Assembly: GCA_003331875.1 (NCBI GenBank)
Contig: QOQA01000017.1
Span: 1-36,019 of the forward strand
Direction: 5' to 3'
DNA: 36,019 bases
Origin: Cryomorphaceae bacterium
GTDB taxonomy: Bacteria; Bacteroidota; Bacteroidia; Flavobacteriales; Flavobacteriaceae
Of this stretch, positions 11,220 through 20,408 are shown one piece after another; within the stretch, counting starts at the first letter, position 1, and each line of letters starts with the position of its first letter. Both the position numbers and the translations under genes were made by a program. The notes beneath the pieces were generated by a model. That model was not told the origin of the DNA. It saw nothing but the letters and a program-made list of their open reading frames with translations, and made no database searches.

Positions 11220-12584
11220 ATGAAAAGTGTTATTATTTGTGATATGGAGGGTGTCATTGAGACTATAAATTCCGATGGCGAAAAATTATTTGGTTATAGC
11301 AATGAAGAACTTGTTGGAAAAAAAAGAGTATCCCTATTCTCTGCTGGAGAAATAGTAATTCAAAATGTAGGAATGTGGTTATCACAGGCTAATAAAAAAG
11401 GTCAGTATTCCACCAAAACATTTTTTATTAATAAAAACGGGAAAAAGTTTAATGCTCAAATTAAAATAACACCAACATTTGCAAATGGAAAAAATAATCC
11501 TCAAACAGGATACTGTGGTATTACTGTCCCAATTAAAGAGGAGGTAGAAATTCCCATAAAATTTTCTACAATCTTTATAAAATGGGCTTTTGCTATAACA
11601 AGGGGAGGTTTTACCAGTGCATCACTCTTTCCTATTTTTGCTGTTGCTGCCTTTCTGGCTGGGTCAGGGGATAATTTATTTAGCCCCTTATCTTTGTTAT
11701 TGTGCTCTGTGGGAATAGTTTTCTTACATGTTTCTTCAAATTTATTTAATGATTATTATGATGTCAAGGATGGTACAGATGGAGCTAATACTGAATACTT
11801 TAATGCAGGTCTAAACTCAACAGTGCTTGAGGGTGCTCAGCTATCGGGTGGAAGTAGAGCAGTTGAATTGGGATTAATCACTCATACTGGAACTCTTTCA
11901 TTAGCAAGAAAAATGTTAATTGCAGCCATGTTGGTAACGTTAGGTTTGATGGTTAATAGCTTTTACGTTACAGGTGAATTTTCAAATGCCTTAAACGCAC
12001 TATTTGTAGGTATTTCTGGAGGATTATTAGGTTACTTTTATACAGCAAGGCCATTAAGATTAGTAGCTAGAAGAGGCTTAGGTGAGTTAGCCATATTTTT
12101 ATCATTTGGCCCCTTGATGACCTTAGGAGCTCTGCTCGCCATTTCATCATCAACAATTGAAGTCTTTTCTGATCAATTTTACCTAGCATTATTATTAGGA
12201 ATTCCTCATGGATTATTAACCACAAATATCCTTTACATAAATCAATATCCAGATAGCTCAAGTGATGCCATTACTGGAAAAAATCATTTAGTTGTGACTT
12301 TTGGTAAAAAAAATGCTCGCTGGGGTTATTTGATAATTTTATGTGCAGCATTTTTATCATCAATATTGCTAATACCTATTTTAGAACTTTATTTAGTTTC
12401 TTTTAATAAAAATATTTTCTTAGTCGGAAATATTCTTCTATTTGCATATGGATTATATGCCTTCTCTAATTTGTATAAAAATTACAATAAAAGGGAACTA
12501 ATTAAATCTAACCTTATGACTATTTACCTTCAAATTTTCTATGGTTTATTCACTATTTTTATACTAAATTTATTTTTTATATAA
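11220..12584 (+). CDS. N-terminal PAS domain fused to a UbiA-superfamily prenyltransferase (MenA-like)
   Basis: Residues 1-100 resemble PAS (VIICDMEGVIETINSDGEKLFGYSNEELVGKK...NKNGKKFNAQIKITP...TGYCGITVPI). The rest is polytopic with UbiA motifs NLFNDYYDVKDGTDG and YPDSSSDAITGKNHLVVTFG. Confidence 0.85.
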   Translation: MKSVIICDMEGVIETINSDGEKLFGYSNEELVGKKRVSLFSAGEIVIQNVGMWLSQANKKGQYSTKTFFINKNGKKFNAQIKITPTFANGKNNPQTGYCGITVPIKEEVEIPIKFSTIFIKWAFAITRGGFTSASLFPIFAVAAFLAGSGDNLFSPLSLLLCSVGIVFLHVSSNLFNDYYDVKDGTDGANTEYFNAGLNSTVLEGAQLSGGSRAVELGLITHTGTLSLARKMLIAAMLVTLGLMVNSFYVTGEFSNALNALFVGISGGLLGYFYTARPLRLVARRGLGELAIFLSFGPLMTLGALLAISSSTIEVFSDQFYLALLLGIPHGLLTTNILYINQYPDSSSDAITGKNHLVVTFGKKNARWGYLIILCAAFLSSILLIPILELYLVSFNKNIFLVGNILLFAYGLYAFSNLYKNYNKRELIKSNLMTIYLQIFYGLFTIFILNLFFI

Positions 12585-13501
12585 TGTTTATAGAAAACGT
12601 TAAAAATACGCAAAATGAGTGGTGGAGATATCTATTAGTTGGTCCATTAATAATAGTTGTCTTTTGGCAATTTTTAGGTGCTATCCCATTGTTAATTGGT
12701 CTATTTTCTGTTGCAGATTTAGATAAATTACAAACCTTGAACGAATCAAATTTTTTAAGTGCATTTCCTAACTATAATATTGGTTTCGCACTCTTCTGTA
12801 TAACCTTTTTGGTAGGTCTGATTGGAATTTTCTTTACTGTTAAAGTTGTTCATAAACAAACAATAAAAACCCTAACAACATCAAGAAATAAGGTTGATTT
12901 TAAAAGAATTTTAACTGGTTTTTTTGTGATTGCAACCGTCAATGCTATTGGAATTATAGTTGCCTATTTATACGATCCAAGTGTTTATGAGTTTAACTTT
13001 AAACCAGAATCTTTCTTTTACCTATTTTTAATAGCAATTTTTTTATTACCCTTTCAAACCAGTTTCGAAGAGTATCTTGTTAGAGGTTATTTATTACAAG
13101 GAATAGGTATTACAACTAAAAGTAGACTTCTTGCACTTTTAATTCCTACTTTATTGTTTGCCTTATTACATCTGGCCAATCCTGAGATAGATAAAATGGG
13201 CTATGGTTTTCTTGGTGCATACTTTATTATGGGACTTGTTTGGGGAATATGCACACTAATGGATGATGGCCTAGAACTTGCGTTAGGTATGCATTTTGGG
13301 AATAATTTCATTGGTATTTTGCTTATGACTGCTGATTGGACTGTTCTTCAAACAGATTCTATATTCAAATATGTGGGTGAACCGAATATGTCAATCATGT
13401 TTTTTACATCAATTCCTTTACAAATTTTAATTCTTCTTTATTTTTCAAATAAGTATAAATGGACTAACTGGAGAGAAAAACTGCTTGGAACTTTAAATTG
13501 A
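12584..13501 (+). CDS. CPBP family intramembrane metalloprotease (Abi/CAAX-like)
   Basis: Polytopic protein with FEEYLVRGYLLQG, LLHLANPE and MHFGNNFIG motifs; start overlaps the preceding stop by 1 nt. Confidence 0.88.
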   Translation: MFIENVKNTQNEWWRYLLVGPLIIVVFWQFLGAIPLLIGLFSVADLDKLQTLNESNFLSAFPNYNIGFALFCITFLVGLIGIFFTVKVVHKQTIKTLTTSRNKVDFKRILTGFFVIATVNAIGIIVAYLYDPSVYEFNFKPESFFYLFLIAIFLLPFQTSFEEYLVRGYLLQGIGITTKSRLLALLIPTLLFALLHLANPEIDKMGYGFLGAYFIMGLVWGICTLMDDGLELALGMHFGNNFIGILLMTADWTVLQTDSIFKYVGEPNMSIMFFTSIPLQILILLYFSNKYKWTNWREKLLGTLN

Positions 13502-13507
13502 AGTGTA

Positions 13508-13681
13508 ATGAATAAAAATACCATATTTGCTTGGGGATCTTTTATAATGACCTTACTTGGAATAGCCCTGATATTATTAGGCGTCTTAAAATATTCAGAA
13601 TATGCAATTGGTTTTTCTGTTGTTGGTGTCGGATTTATTGCTATTGGCTGGGCTTTTAATGCCCTCAAAGGTAGGATTTAA
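13508..13681 (+). CDS. Small two-TM membrane protein, 57 aa (resembles the flavobacterial CAL67264-type family)
   Basis: Not in ORF track (below length cut-off): MNKNTIFAWGSFIMTLLGIALILLGVLKYSEYAIGFSVVGVGFIAIGWAFNALKGRI*. Two hydrophobic segments, 7 nt after the upstream gene. Family recognised from memory. Confidence 0.75.
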   Translation: MNKNTIFAWGSFIMTLLGIALILLGVLKYSEYAIGFSVVGVGFIAIGWAFNALKGRI

Positions 13682-15066
13682 ACCATGTCCTCAGGTTTTA
13701 CCCAATCTTTAAATTGTTTTTTAGTAACAAAACCTGACTTGATTGCCTCCTCTTCCAGTGTAGTACCATTTTTGTAGGCTTTATTGGCGATTTCGGCTGC
13801 TTTGTAGTATCCTATTCTTTTGTTGAGTGCTGTTACAAGCATTAGTGAGCTATTAAGATGTTGGTTGATTTTTTCTTTATTAGCCTTTAAACCGCTCAGA
13901 CAGTTTTTACCAAAGCTTTCGATAGAATCAGACAACAAGTGAATGGATTCAATTAATTTATGAGCAATAACAGGCTTGAATGCATTAAGTTCTAAGTGAC
14001 CTTGACTTGCTGCAAAACTTACTGTTGTATCGTTTCCGAGAACTTGTGTACAAACCATAGATACAGCTTCACATTGAGTTGGATTAACTTTTCCAGGCAT
14101 AATCGAACTTCCAGGTTCATTTGCTGGTAGGATTAGTTCTGCAAATCCGGATCTTGGACCGCTTCCCATTAGCCTTATATCATTAACGATTTTAAAAAGA
14201 GAGACAGAAATTTGTTTTAATGCTCCATGAGTTTCAACTAAGGCATCTTTTGATGCTATTGCTTCAAATTTATTTTCTGCAACCTCAAATTTAATTTTTG
14301 TAAAATTAGAAATATTTTTCACCACACTTTTATCAAACCCAACAGGCGCATTAAGTCCAGTGCCAACTGCAGTTCCACCAATTGCCAACTGCTTTAAATG
14401 TATTAGACTATTTCTCAAAGCTTTTAATCCAAATTTCATCTGAGCTTCATAACCAGAAAATTCTTGACCGAGTCTGATTGGAGTTGCATCCATCATATGT
14501 GTCCTGCCAATTTTAATATCGTTATTAAATTCTTCTTTTTTTATTTTAAGAATTTTTATAAATGATTCAACTGATGGAATAAACTTTTCATTTAAGAGCT
14601 TCATTACAGCAATATTTATTACCGTTGGAAAAGTATCATTAGATGATTGGGACATGTTAACCTCATCATTAGCTTTAATATATTTTGAATCATCAAGCGT
14701 TTTACCTATTAATAAGTTTGCTCTATTTGAAATTACTTCGTTGATATTCATATTAGTTTGTGTTCCAGAACCTGTCTGCCAAATAACTAATGGAAATTCA
14801 AGATTATGTTTGTTGTTTAAAATTTCATCACATATTTCTGATATTAATTTCATTTTTCTTTCATCAAGGTTAATTAATTCATTGTTTGAGATTGCACAAC
14901 ATTTTTTTAGAATTGCGAATGAATGAATAATTTCAATAGGCATTGAATAAGGCTGGCCAATTTTGAAATTATTTATTGACCTTTGAGTTTGAGGCCCCCA
15001 GAGAGCATTTTTTATTATCTTAACTTGACCAAGAGTGTCAGATTCAATTCTAAATTTTTTTTCCAT
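13678..15066 (-). CDS. fumC: Fumarate hydratase class II
   Basis: GPQTQRS, QTGSGTQTNMNINEVISNRA, GSSIMPGKVNPTQCEA signature. Confidence 0.97.
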   Translation of the reverse strand: MEKKFRIESDTLGQVKIIKNALWGPQTQRSINNFKIGQPYSMPIEIIHSFAILKKCCAISNNELINLDERKMKLISEICDEILNNKHNLEFPLVIWQTGSGTQTNMNINEVISNRANLLIGKTLDDSKYIKANDEVNMSQSSNDTFPTVINIAVMKLLNEKFIPSVESFIKILKIKKEEFNNDIKIGRTHMMDATPIRLGQEFSGYEAQMKFGLKALRNSLIHLKQLAIGGTAVGTGLNAPVGFDKSVVKNISNFTKIKFEVAENKFEAIASKDALVETHGALKQISVSLFKIVNDIRLMGSGPRSGFAELILPANEPGSSIMPGKVNPTQCEAVSMVCTQVLGNDTTVSFAASQGHLELNAFKPVIAHKLIESIHLLSDSIESFGKNCLSGLKANKEKINQHLNSSLMLVTALNKRIGYYKAAEIANKAYKNGTTLEEEAIKSGFVTKKQFKDWVKPEDMV

Positions 15067-15070
15067 ATTG

Positions 15071-15078
15071 CAAATTTA
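15071..15078 (-). promoter_or_regulatory. -7 element TAAATTTG, 4 nt upstream of the fumC ATG
   Basis: Plus-strand caaattta at 15071-15078; the reverse complement matches TAnnTTTG. Confidence 0.55.
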
Positions 15079-15132
15079 CGAATTGTTGATAAAGTATTTT
15101 TTTTTCTGTAAAATTCTTTAATCCTTATTACT

Positions 15133-15140
15133 TATCTTTG
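15133..15140 (+). promoter_or_regulatory. -7 element TATCTTTG, 5 nt upstream of a 51-aa small ORF
   Basis: Exact TAnnTTTG match; ATG at 15146. Confidence 0.45.
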
Positions 15141-15145
15141 AGTAA

Positions 15146-15301
15146 ATGTTTGAATTCGATCAATATCTTGGTTTTCTACTTTTCATGACTGTTGTTACAA
15201 TGGGGTTCTGGTTAATGATTCTCCTACTAACATTCATAATTCCATATTGGGTGACTGGTTCCCTTTTTGAATGGCTAAAAGAAAGAAAAAAAATTAAATA
15301 A
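15146..15301 (+). CDS. Putative small membrane protein, 51 aa
   Basis: Not in ORF track: MFEFDQYLGFLLFMTVVTMGFWLMILLLTFIIPYWVTGSLFEWLKERKKIK*. Hydrophobic core, basic C-terminus, -7 element just upstream; fills the fumC-prfB gap. Confidence 0.55.
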   Translation: MFEFDQYLGFLLFMTVVTMGFWLMILLLTFIIPYWVTGSLFEWLKERKKIK

Positions 15302-15303
15302 AT

Positions 15304-16387
15304 TTAGTTTAAACTTAGAAGATAAGATTTTAAAAACCTTTCAATATTTCCATTTAGAACTCCCATTGCATCTGTTGTTTCAGTGTTTGTTCTAACATCT
15401 TTAACCATTTTGTATGGATGAAGTACATAATTCCTAATTTGAGATCCCCATTCAATTTTCTTTTTGTTTTGTTCGATTTCTTTCCTCGCTTGCAGCTTTT
15501 TATTTAATTCAATTTCATACAGTTGCGATTTAAGTAATAAAATTGCTTTATTTTTATTGTCAAGTTGAGATCTTGTTTCGGAGTTTTCGATAATTATTCC
15601 AGTAGGTTTGTGTGTTAGTCTTACAGCTGTCTCAATTTTATTAACACTTTGTCCACCTGCTCCACTAGATCTCATAGTTTCCCACTCAATTTCAGAATTA
15701 TTGATTTCAATTTCTATACTATCATCCACTAACGGATAGACATAGACTGATGCGAATGAAGTATGTCTTTTTGCATTACTGTCAAAGGGTGAAATTCTAA
15801 CTAATCTATGTACACCATTCTCGCCTTTAAGCCATCCAAAGCCATATTCCCCATCAATTTGGATTGTAATTGTTTTTATGCCGGCAACATCCCCATCAAT
15901 ACAATTTAATTCTTTAGTTTTAAAGTTTCTTTTTTCACACCACATCAGGTACATTCTTGAAATCATTTGAGCCCAATCACAACTTTCAGTCCCTCCGGCA
16001 CCTGCTGTTATTTGAATAATTGCTGACATTTCATCACCTTCGTTTGAAAGCATATTTTTAAATTCAAGGGACTCCAAACTTTCTTTTGCTTTTTCATAAG
16101 CATTATTAATTTCTGCTTCATCAATTTCTTTATTTTTAAAAAACTCATAAAGTACTTCCAACTCATCACAAAATTCTGATGTTTCTTTAAATTCAGACAC
16201 CTTATTTTTTGTTAAACTAAGTCTTTTTAAAATCAGCTGAGCTTTCTTAGAATCTTTCCAAAAGTTGTCTTTAATGGTTTTGTTTTCTAGTTCAGAAATT
16301 ATTTTATTTTTTTCATTTAGGTCAAAGATACCTCCTTAAAGCACCAAGGCGTTCAATTAAATCTCTGATTAGGTCTGATGTTACCAC
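15304..16387 (-). CDS. prfB: Peptide chain release factor 2, expressed via programmed +1 frameshift (zero frame GTG 16387 to TGA 16324-16322; +1 frame to 15304)
   Basis: [21 protein letters not shown] (GGQ) and [15 protein letters not shown] (SPF). Upstream zero-frame peptide (GTG)[20 protein letters not shown] ends at CTT TGA preceded by AGGAGG; skipping one T continues [51 protein letters not shown]. Confidence 0.95.
16321..16336 (-). promoter_or_regulatory. prfB programmed +1 frameshift site AGGAGGTATCTTTGAC
   Basis: Reverse complement of 16321-16336 (gtcaaagatacctcct): SD-like AGGAGG, TAT spacer, CTT slippery codon, in-frame UGA followed by C. Confidence 0.95.
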
Positions 16388-16444
16388 TTAGTAAATTTAA
16401 ATAATTAATTGTTTTTAAAATCATCATAAATTATATTTACTGTT

Positions 16445-17485
16445 ATGGAAATTAATTTAATTAGCGATACTGTTACAAAACCATCCACTGGCATGCTAAA
16501 TTTTATGTATGATTGTAATGTCGGTGATGATGTTTTTAAGCAAGATCCAACTGTAAATGAACTTGAAAAAAAAGTATCTTCTTTATTTGGAATGGATCGT
16601 GCCTTATTTTTCCCCTCAGGAACTATGGCAAATCAATCTGCAATTAATATCCTTACAAATCCCGGAGATCAATTGATTTGTAGTAAATATGCTCATGTAT
16701 ATAATTACGAGGGCGGTGGGGTAAGCTTTAATTCTGGTGTTTCTTGTAAATTAATTGATAAACCTAGGGGTTTATTTAATGATGCAGATGTTATTGATGC
16801 AATAAATCCACCTGATTTTTACCATAGCCCAAGCACTTCGCTTGTTTGTATTGAAAATACAACCAATAAAGGAGGGGGGGCGTGTTGGGATTTAGACGAA
16901 ATAAAAAAAATAAAGAAAGTTTGTAGTGAAAATAATTTGAAACTTCACCTTGATGGTGCTAGAATATGGAATGCATGTGTAGAAAAAGGTTATGAGTATT
17001 CTGATTTTGGGAAATTATTTGAAACAATATCAGTTTGTTTAAGTAAAGGGCTCGGATGTCCTGTTGGATCAATTTTAATTTGTAAGGAAAAATACTTTCA
17101 GAAAGCATTAAAAATCAGAAAAATATTTGGTGGAGGTATGAGACAATCTGGATATCTAGCAGCATGTGGAATATATGCCCTTGATAATAATATTAAAAGT
17201 CTAAGTCATGACCACATTAGAGCCAAAGAGATATCAAATTTGCTTAAAAGATCATATTTTGTTGAGGAGGTTTTTCCAGTCGAAACCAATATTATTATTT
17301 TTAGAAATAAAGATCAATTTTCCACAGTAGACTTTATTAATTTTATGGATAATAATGATGTTAGATTGATAAGTATGGGAGATAATAAACTAAGACTCGT
17401 TACCCATTCAGATTATACAGATAATCATCACGAAAAATTCATGAATTTACTATCAAAAATCAATGCAGAAAATCTTTTGAAGTAA
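16445..17485 (+). CDS. Low-specificity threonine aldolase-like PLP enzyme
   Basis: NLISDTVTKPSTGMLNFM, VGDDVFKQDPTVNELEKK, LFFPSGTMANQSAI, LHLDGARIWNA, SVCLSKGLGCPVGSI. Confidence 0.88.
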   Translation: MEINLISDTVTKPSTGMLNFMYDCNVGDDVFKQDPTVNELEKKVSSLFGMDRALFFPSGTMANQSAINILTNPGDQLICSKYAHVYNYEGGGVSFNSGVSCKLIDKPRGLFNDADVIDAINPPDFYHSPSTSLVCIENTTNKGGGACWDLDEIKKIKKVCSENNLKLHLDGARIWNACVEKGYEYSDFGKLFETISVCLSKGLGCPVGSILICKEKYFQKALKIRKIFGGGMRQSGYLAACGIYALDNNIKSLSHDHIRAKEISNLLKRSYFVEEVFPVETNIIIFRNKDQFSTVDFINFMDNNDVRLISMGDNKLRLVTHSDYTDNHHEKFMNLLSKINAENLLK

Positions 17486-17500
17486 CTAATTTTTTTTACC

Positions 17501-17508
17501 TAAATTTG
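17501..17508 (+). promoter_or_regulatory. -7 element TAAATTTG upstream of the PLP gene pair at 17529
   Basis: Exact TAnnTTTG match, 20 nt before ATG 17529. Confidence 0.5.
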
Positions 17509-17528
17509 CTGACAGATTATGTTCTTGT

Positions 17529-18569
17529 ATGAAACAAGATTTTGATGTACATGAAAATATACTTTCCCTCATAGGAAAAACACCCCTAATAAGATTAAAT
17601 AAAGTAACTAAGGGGATAGCTGGTTCACACTTTTGTAAATATGAAGCTTACAACCCTGGACATTCTAACAAGGATAGAATTGCTCTACACATAATTAAAA
17701 ATGCTGAAGAATCAGGTTTAATTGATAATGATTCAACTATAATTGAGACTAGTTCAGGTAATACTGGATTCAGTCTTTCAATGATTGCAATGGTTAAAGG
17801 ATATAAATGTATTGTTGCTGTATCCTCAAAATCATCACCTGATAAAATTGATATGTTGAAATCTATGGGTGCAAAAGTCTATGTTTGTCCATCAAATGTA
17901 CCTGCTGATGACAGTCGATCCTATTATCAAGTTGCAAAAAGACTAAATGAAGAGATAAAAGATTCTTTTTATGTAAATCAATACTTTAATCATTTGAATA
18001 TAGATGCTCATTATCAAACAACAGGACCAGAAATATGGAATCAAACAAATGGTAAAATAACCCATCTCGTGGCTAGTAGCGGAACTGGTGGTACAATTTC
18101 CGGAATTGGTCGATATTTAAAAGAAAAAAATAGAGGCATTAAAATTATTGGTGTGGATGCTTATGGTTCAGTGCTTAAAAAATTCCATGAAACTGGTGAG
18201 TTTGATGAATCTGAGATTTACCCTTATAGAATTGAGGGAATGGGAAAAAATTTAATTCCAACCTCGACTGATTTTAACGTAATTGATCATTATGAAAAAG
18301 TTACTGATGAAGAAAGTGCACATTGTTCAAGAGATATTGCAACTAAAGAGGGTTTATTTGTTGGATATACATCGGGAGCTTGCTTACAGGCTTTAAAACA
18401 ATTGAATAAAAAAAATGTATTTGAAAAAAATAGTTGTGTTGTATCAATTTTTTGTGATCATGGATCGAGATACATGAGTAAAATATATAGTGATAAATGG
18501 ATGGAAGAGCAGGGCTTTAATTTAAAAACTAGTAAAGAACAATTTTCTTCAATAGAATATATAAAGTAA
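17529..18569 (+). CDS. PLP-dependent cysteine synthase/cystathionine beta-synthase-like enzyme; candidate cysteate synthase
   Basis: [24 protein letters not shown] (PLP-lysine region), [29 protein letters not shown]. Functional refinement is from adjacency to an AOS-family gene. Confidence 0.8.
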   Translation: MKQDFDVHENILSLIGKTPLIRLNKVTKGIAGSHFCKYEAYNPGHSNKDRIALHIIKNAEESGLIDNDSTIIETSSGNTGFSLSMIAMVKGYKCIVAVSSKSSPDKIDMLKSMGAKVYVCPSNVPADDSRSYYQVAKRLNEEIKDSFYVNQYFNHLNIDAHYQTTGPEIWNQTNGKITHLVASSGTGGTISGIGRYLKEKNRGIKIIGVDAYGSVLKKFHETGEFDESEIYPYRIEGMGKNLIPTSTDFNVIDHYEKVTDEESAHCSRDIATKEGLFVGYTSGACLQALKQLNKKNVFEKNSCVVSIFCDHGSRYMSKIYSDKWMEEQGFNLKTSKEQFSSIEYIK

Positions 18570-18572
18570 AAG

Positions 18573-19823
18573 ATGTCTGATTTATTTGAAAAATTTAGTA
18601 AAAGTATGGGCCCACTAGGTAAATGGGCTAGTATAGCTGAAGGTTATTTTGTGTTTCCAAAATTAGAAGGCAAGATTTCTAATAGGATGAAATTTAATGG
18701 AAAAGAAGTTATTACTTGGAGTGTCAATGACTACTTAGGACTTTCTAATCATCCGGAGGTTCGAAAAATTGACTCTGAGGCAGCTGAAGAGTATGGTTCT
18801 GCGTATCCAATGGGTGCCAGAATGATGTCAGGACACACTTCTATGCATGAAAAATTAGAAAACCAACTTGCAGATTTTGTAAATAAAGAAAGTGCATATG
18901 TGCTTAATTTTGGTTACCAAGGTATTTTATCAATCGTTGACACTCTAGTGTCTAAAAATGATGTTATAGTTTATGATGTTGATGCGCACGCTTGTATAGT
19001 TGATGGTGTTAGATTACACCTTGGAAAAAGGTTTACTTTTAAGCATAATGATATAGAAAGCCTAGTAATCAATCTTAAAAGAGCTGAAAAAATCGTAGAA
19101 AAAACTGGTGGAGGTATCTTAGTGATTTCTGAGGGGGTTTTTGGAATGCGAGGTGAACAAGGAAAAATTAAGGAAATTGTAAAACTTAAAAATGATTATA
19201 ATTTTAGACTTCTTGTTGATGACGCACATGGTTTTGGAACCTTAGGAGAAACTGGTTCTGGTGTAGGTGAGGAGCAAGGCGTTATGGATGAAATTGATGT
19301 ATACTTTGCCACATTTGCAAAGTCTATGGCATCCACCGGGGCATTTGTTGCTGGCTCTAAACAAGTTATCAAATTTCTAAAATATAACATGCGTTCGCAG
19401 ATGTTTGCCAAATCATTGCAAATGCAGCTAGTAGTAGGAGTCTTAAAAAGATTAGAAATCCTTAAAAATGAACCAAATCACAAAGCAAAACTGTGGGATA
19501 ATGTTGAAATACTTCAAAATGGATTAAAGGATAAAGGATTTGATATTGGTAAAACACAAAGTTGTGTTACACCCGTTTTTCTTAAAGGTGATGTCCCTGA
19601 AGCAATGGTTTTAGTTAAAGATCTAAGAGAAAAATATAATATTTTTTGCTCTATTGTTGTCTACCCAGTAATACCTAAAGGTTTAATTCTTCTTAGATTA
19701 ATTCCAACAGCCACTCACACTGTTGAGGACATCAAAGAAACATTAAATTCATTCTCTGAAATTAGAGAAAAATTAGCTGGTGGATATTATAAAAAAATAT
19801 CAGAAAAATTTAAAGCAGACTGA
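18573..19823 (+). CDS. Alpha-oxoamine synthase family PLP enzyme (SPT/KBL/AONS-like); candidate cysteate C-fatty-acyltransferase
   Basis: WSVNDYLGLSNHPEV, SGHTSMHEKLE, FGYQGILSIVDTLV, VDDAHGFGTLGETGSGVGEEQG, TFAKSMASTGAFVAG; starts 3 nt after the preceding stop. Confidence 0.82.
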   Translation: MSDLFEKFSKSMGPLGKWASIAEGYFVFPKLEGKISNRMKFNGKEVITWSVNDYLGLSNHPEVRKIDSEAAEEYGSAYPMGARMMSGHTSMHEKLENQLADFVNKESAYVLNFGYQGILSIVDTLVSKNDVIVYDVDAHACIVDGVRLHLGKRFTFKHNDIESLVINLKRAEKIVEKTGGGILVISEGVFGMRGEQGKIKEIVKLKNDYNFRLLVDDAHGFGTLGETGSGVGEEQGVMDEIDVYFATFAKSMASTGAFVAGSKQVIKFLKYNMRSQMFAKSLQMQLVVGVLKRLEILKNEPNHKAKLWDNVEILQNGLKDKGFDIGKTQSCVTPVFLKGDVPEAMVLVKDLREKYNIFCSIVVYPVIPKGLILLRLIPTATHTVEDIKETLNSFSEIREKLAGGYYKKISEKFKAD

Positions 19824-19838
19824 TATTTAAATTTTTGT

Positions 19839-19846
19839 TACATTTG
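19839..19846 (+). promoter_or_regulatory. -7 element TACATTTG, 7 nt before pyrR ATG 19854
   Basis: Exact TAnnTTTG match. Confidence 0.5.
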
Positions 19847-19853
19847 CGCTTTG

Positions 19854-20408
19854 ATGTGCGCATTTAATGCAAAAAAAATCCTAAACACTTCAAAACTGTC
19901 TTTAATTCTAAGACGTCTTGCCAGTCAGCTCTATGAAAATCACAATCATTTTGAAGATGCTGTATTAATTGGCATTCAACCTAGAGGAAAAATACTTTCT
20001 GAAAAATTAAAAGAAATTTTAATTAATGAGTATGAAATCAAAAAAATCAATTTAGGATTACTTGATATTACTTTTTTTAGAGATGATTTTGGAAGAAAAA
20101 ATAAAATTCTTAGCCCTAATAAGACCTCAATTGAATTTACTGTAGAGGGTAAATCAGTTATTTTAATTGATGATGTATTATATACAGGAAGAAGTGTTAC
20201 TGCCGCCTTGGCTGCAATTCAATCATTTGGTAGGCCTAAAAAGGTTGAGTTATTAAGTCTAGTTGATAGACGTTTTTCCAGACACTTACCAATTCAACCT
20301 GATTATTATGGAATAAAGATTGATTCAATAAATAATCAAAGGGTAGAGGTTAAATGGGGTAAAAAAAATAAAGAAGGTTCAGTTTATATATTACAAAATG
20401 AAAAGTAA
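19854..20408 (+). CDS. pyrR: PyrR-like bifunctional pyr operon regulator / uracil phosphoribosyltransferase
   Basis: VLIGIQPRGKILSEKL, VILIDDVLYTGRSVTAAL (PRPP loop), LVDRRFSRHLPIQPDYYGI; overlaps pyrB. ATG at 19854 preferred over track TTG 19851. Confidence 0.92.
   Translation: MCAFNAKKILNTSKLSLILRRLASQLYENHNHFEDAVLIGIQPRGKILSEKLKEILINEYEIKKINLGLLDITFFRDDFGRKNKILSPNKTSIEFTVEGKSVILIDDVLYTGRSVTAALAAIQSFGRPKKVELLSLVDRRFSRHLPIQPDYYGIKIDSINNQRVEVKWGKKNKEGSVYILQNEK

Noticed and set aside
13438-13668. 76-aa minus ORF
   Set aside because: Antisense to the CPBP 3' end and the conserved 57-aa membrane protein.
16871-16878. G-run (aggaggggggg) in the threonine aldolase gene as a phase-variation tract
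   Set aside because: Short run encoding Gly-Gly-Gly in an otherwise intact frame of a housekeeping enzyme; no supporting context.
19823-19854. PyrR-dependent attenuator upstream of pyrR
   Set aside because: Only about 30 nt between the previous stop and pyrR ATG, with a -7 element next to the start; no room for an anti-terminator/terminator leader.
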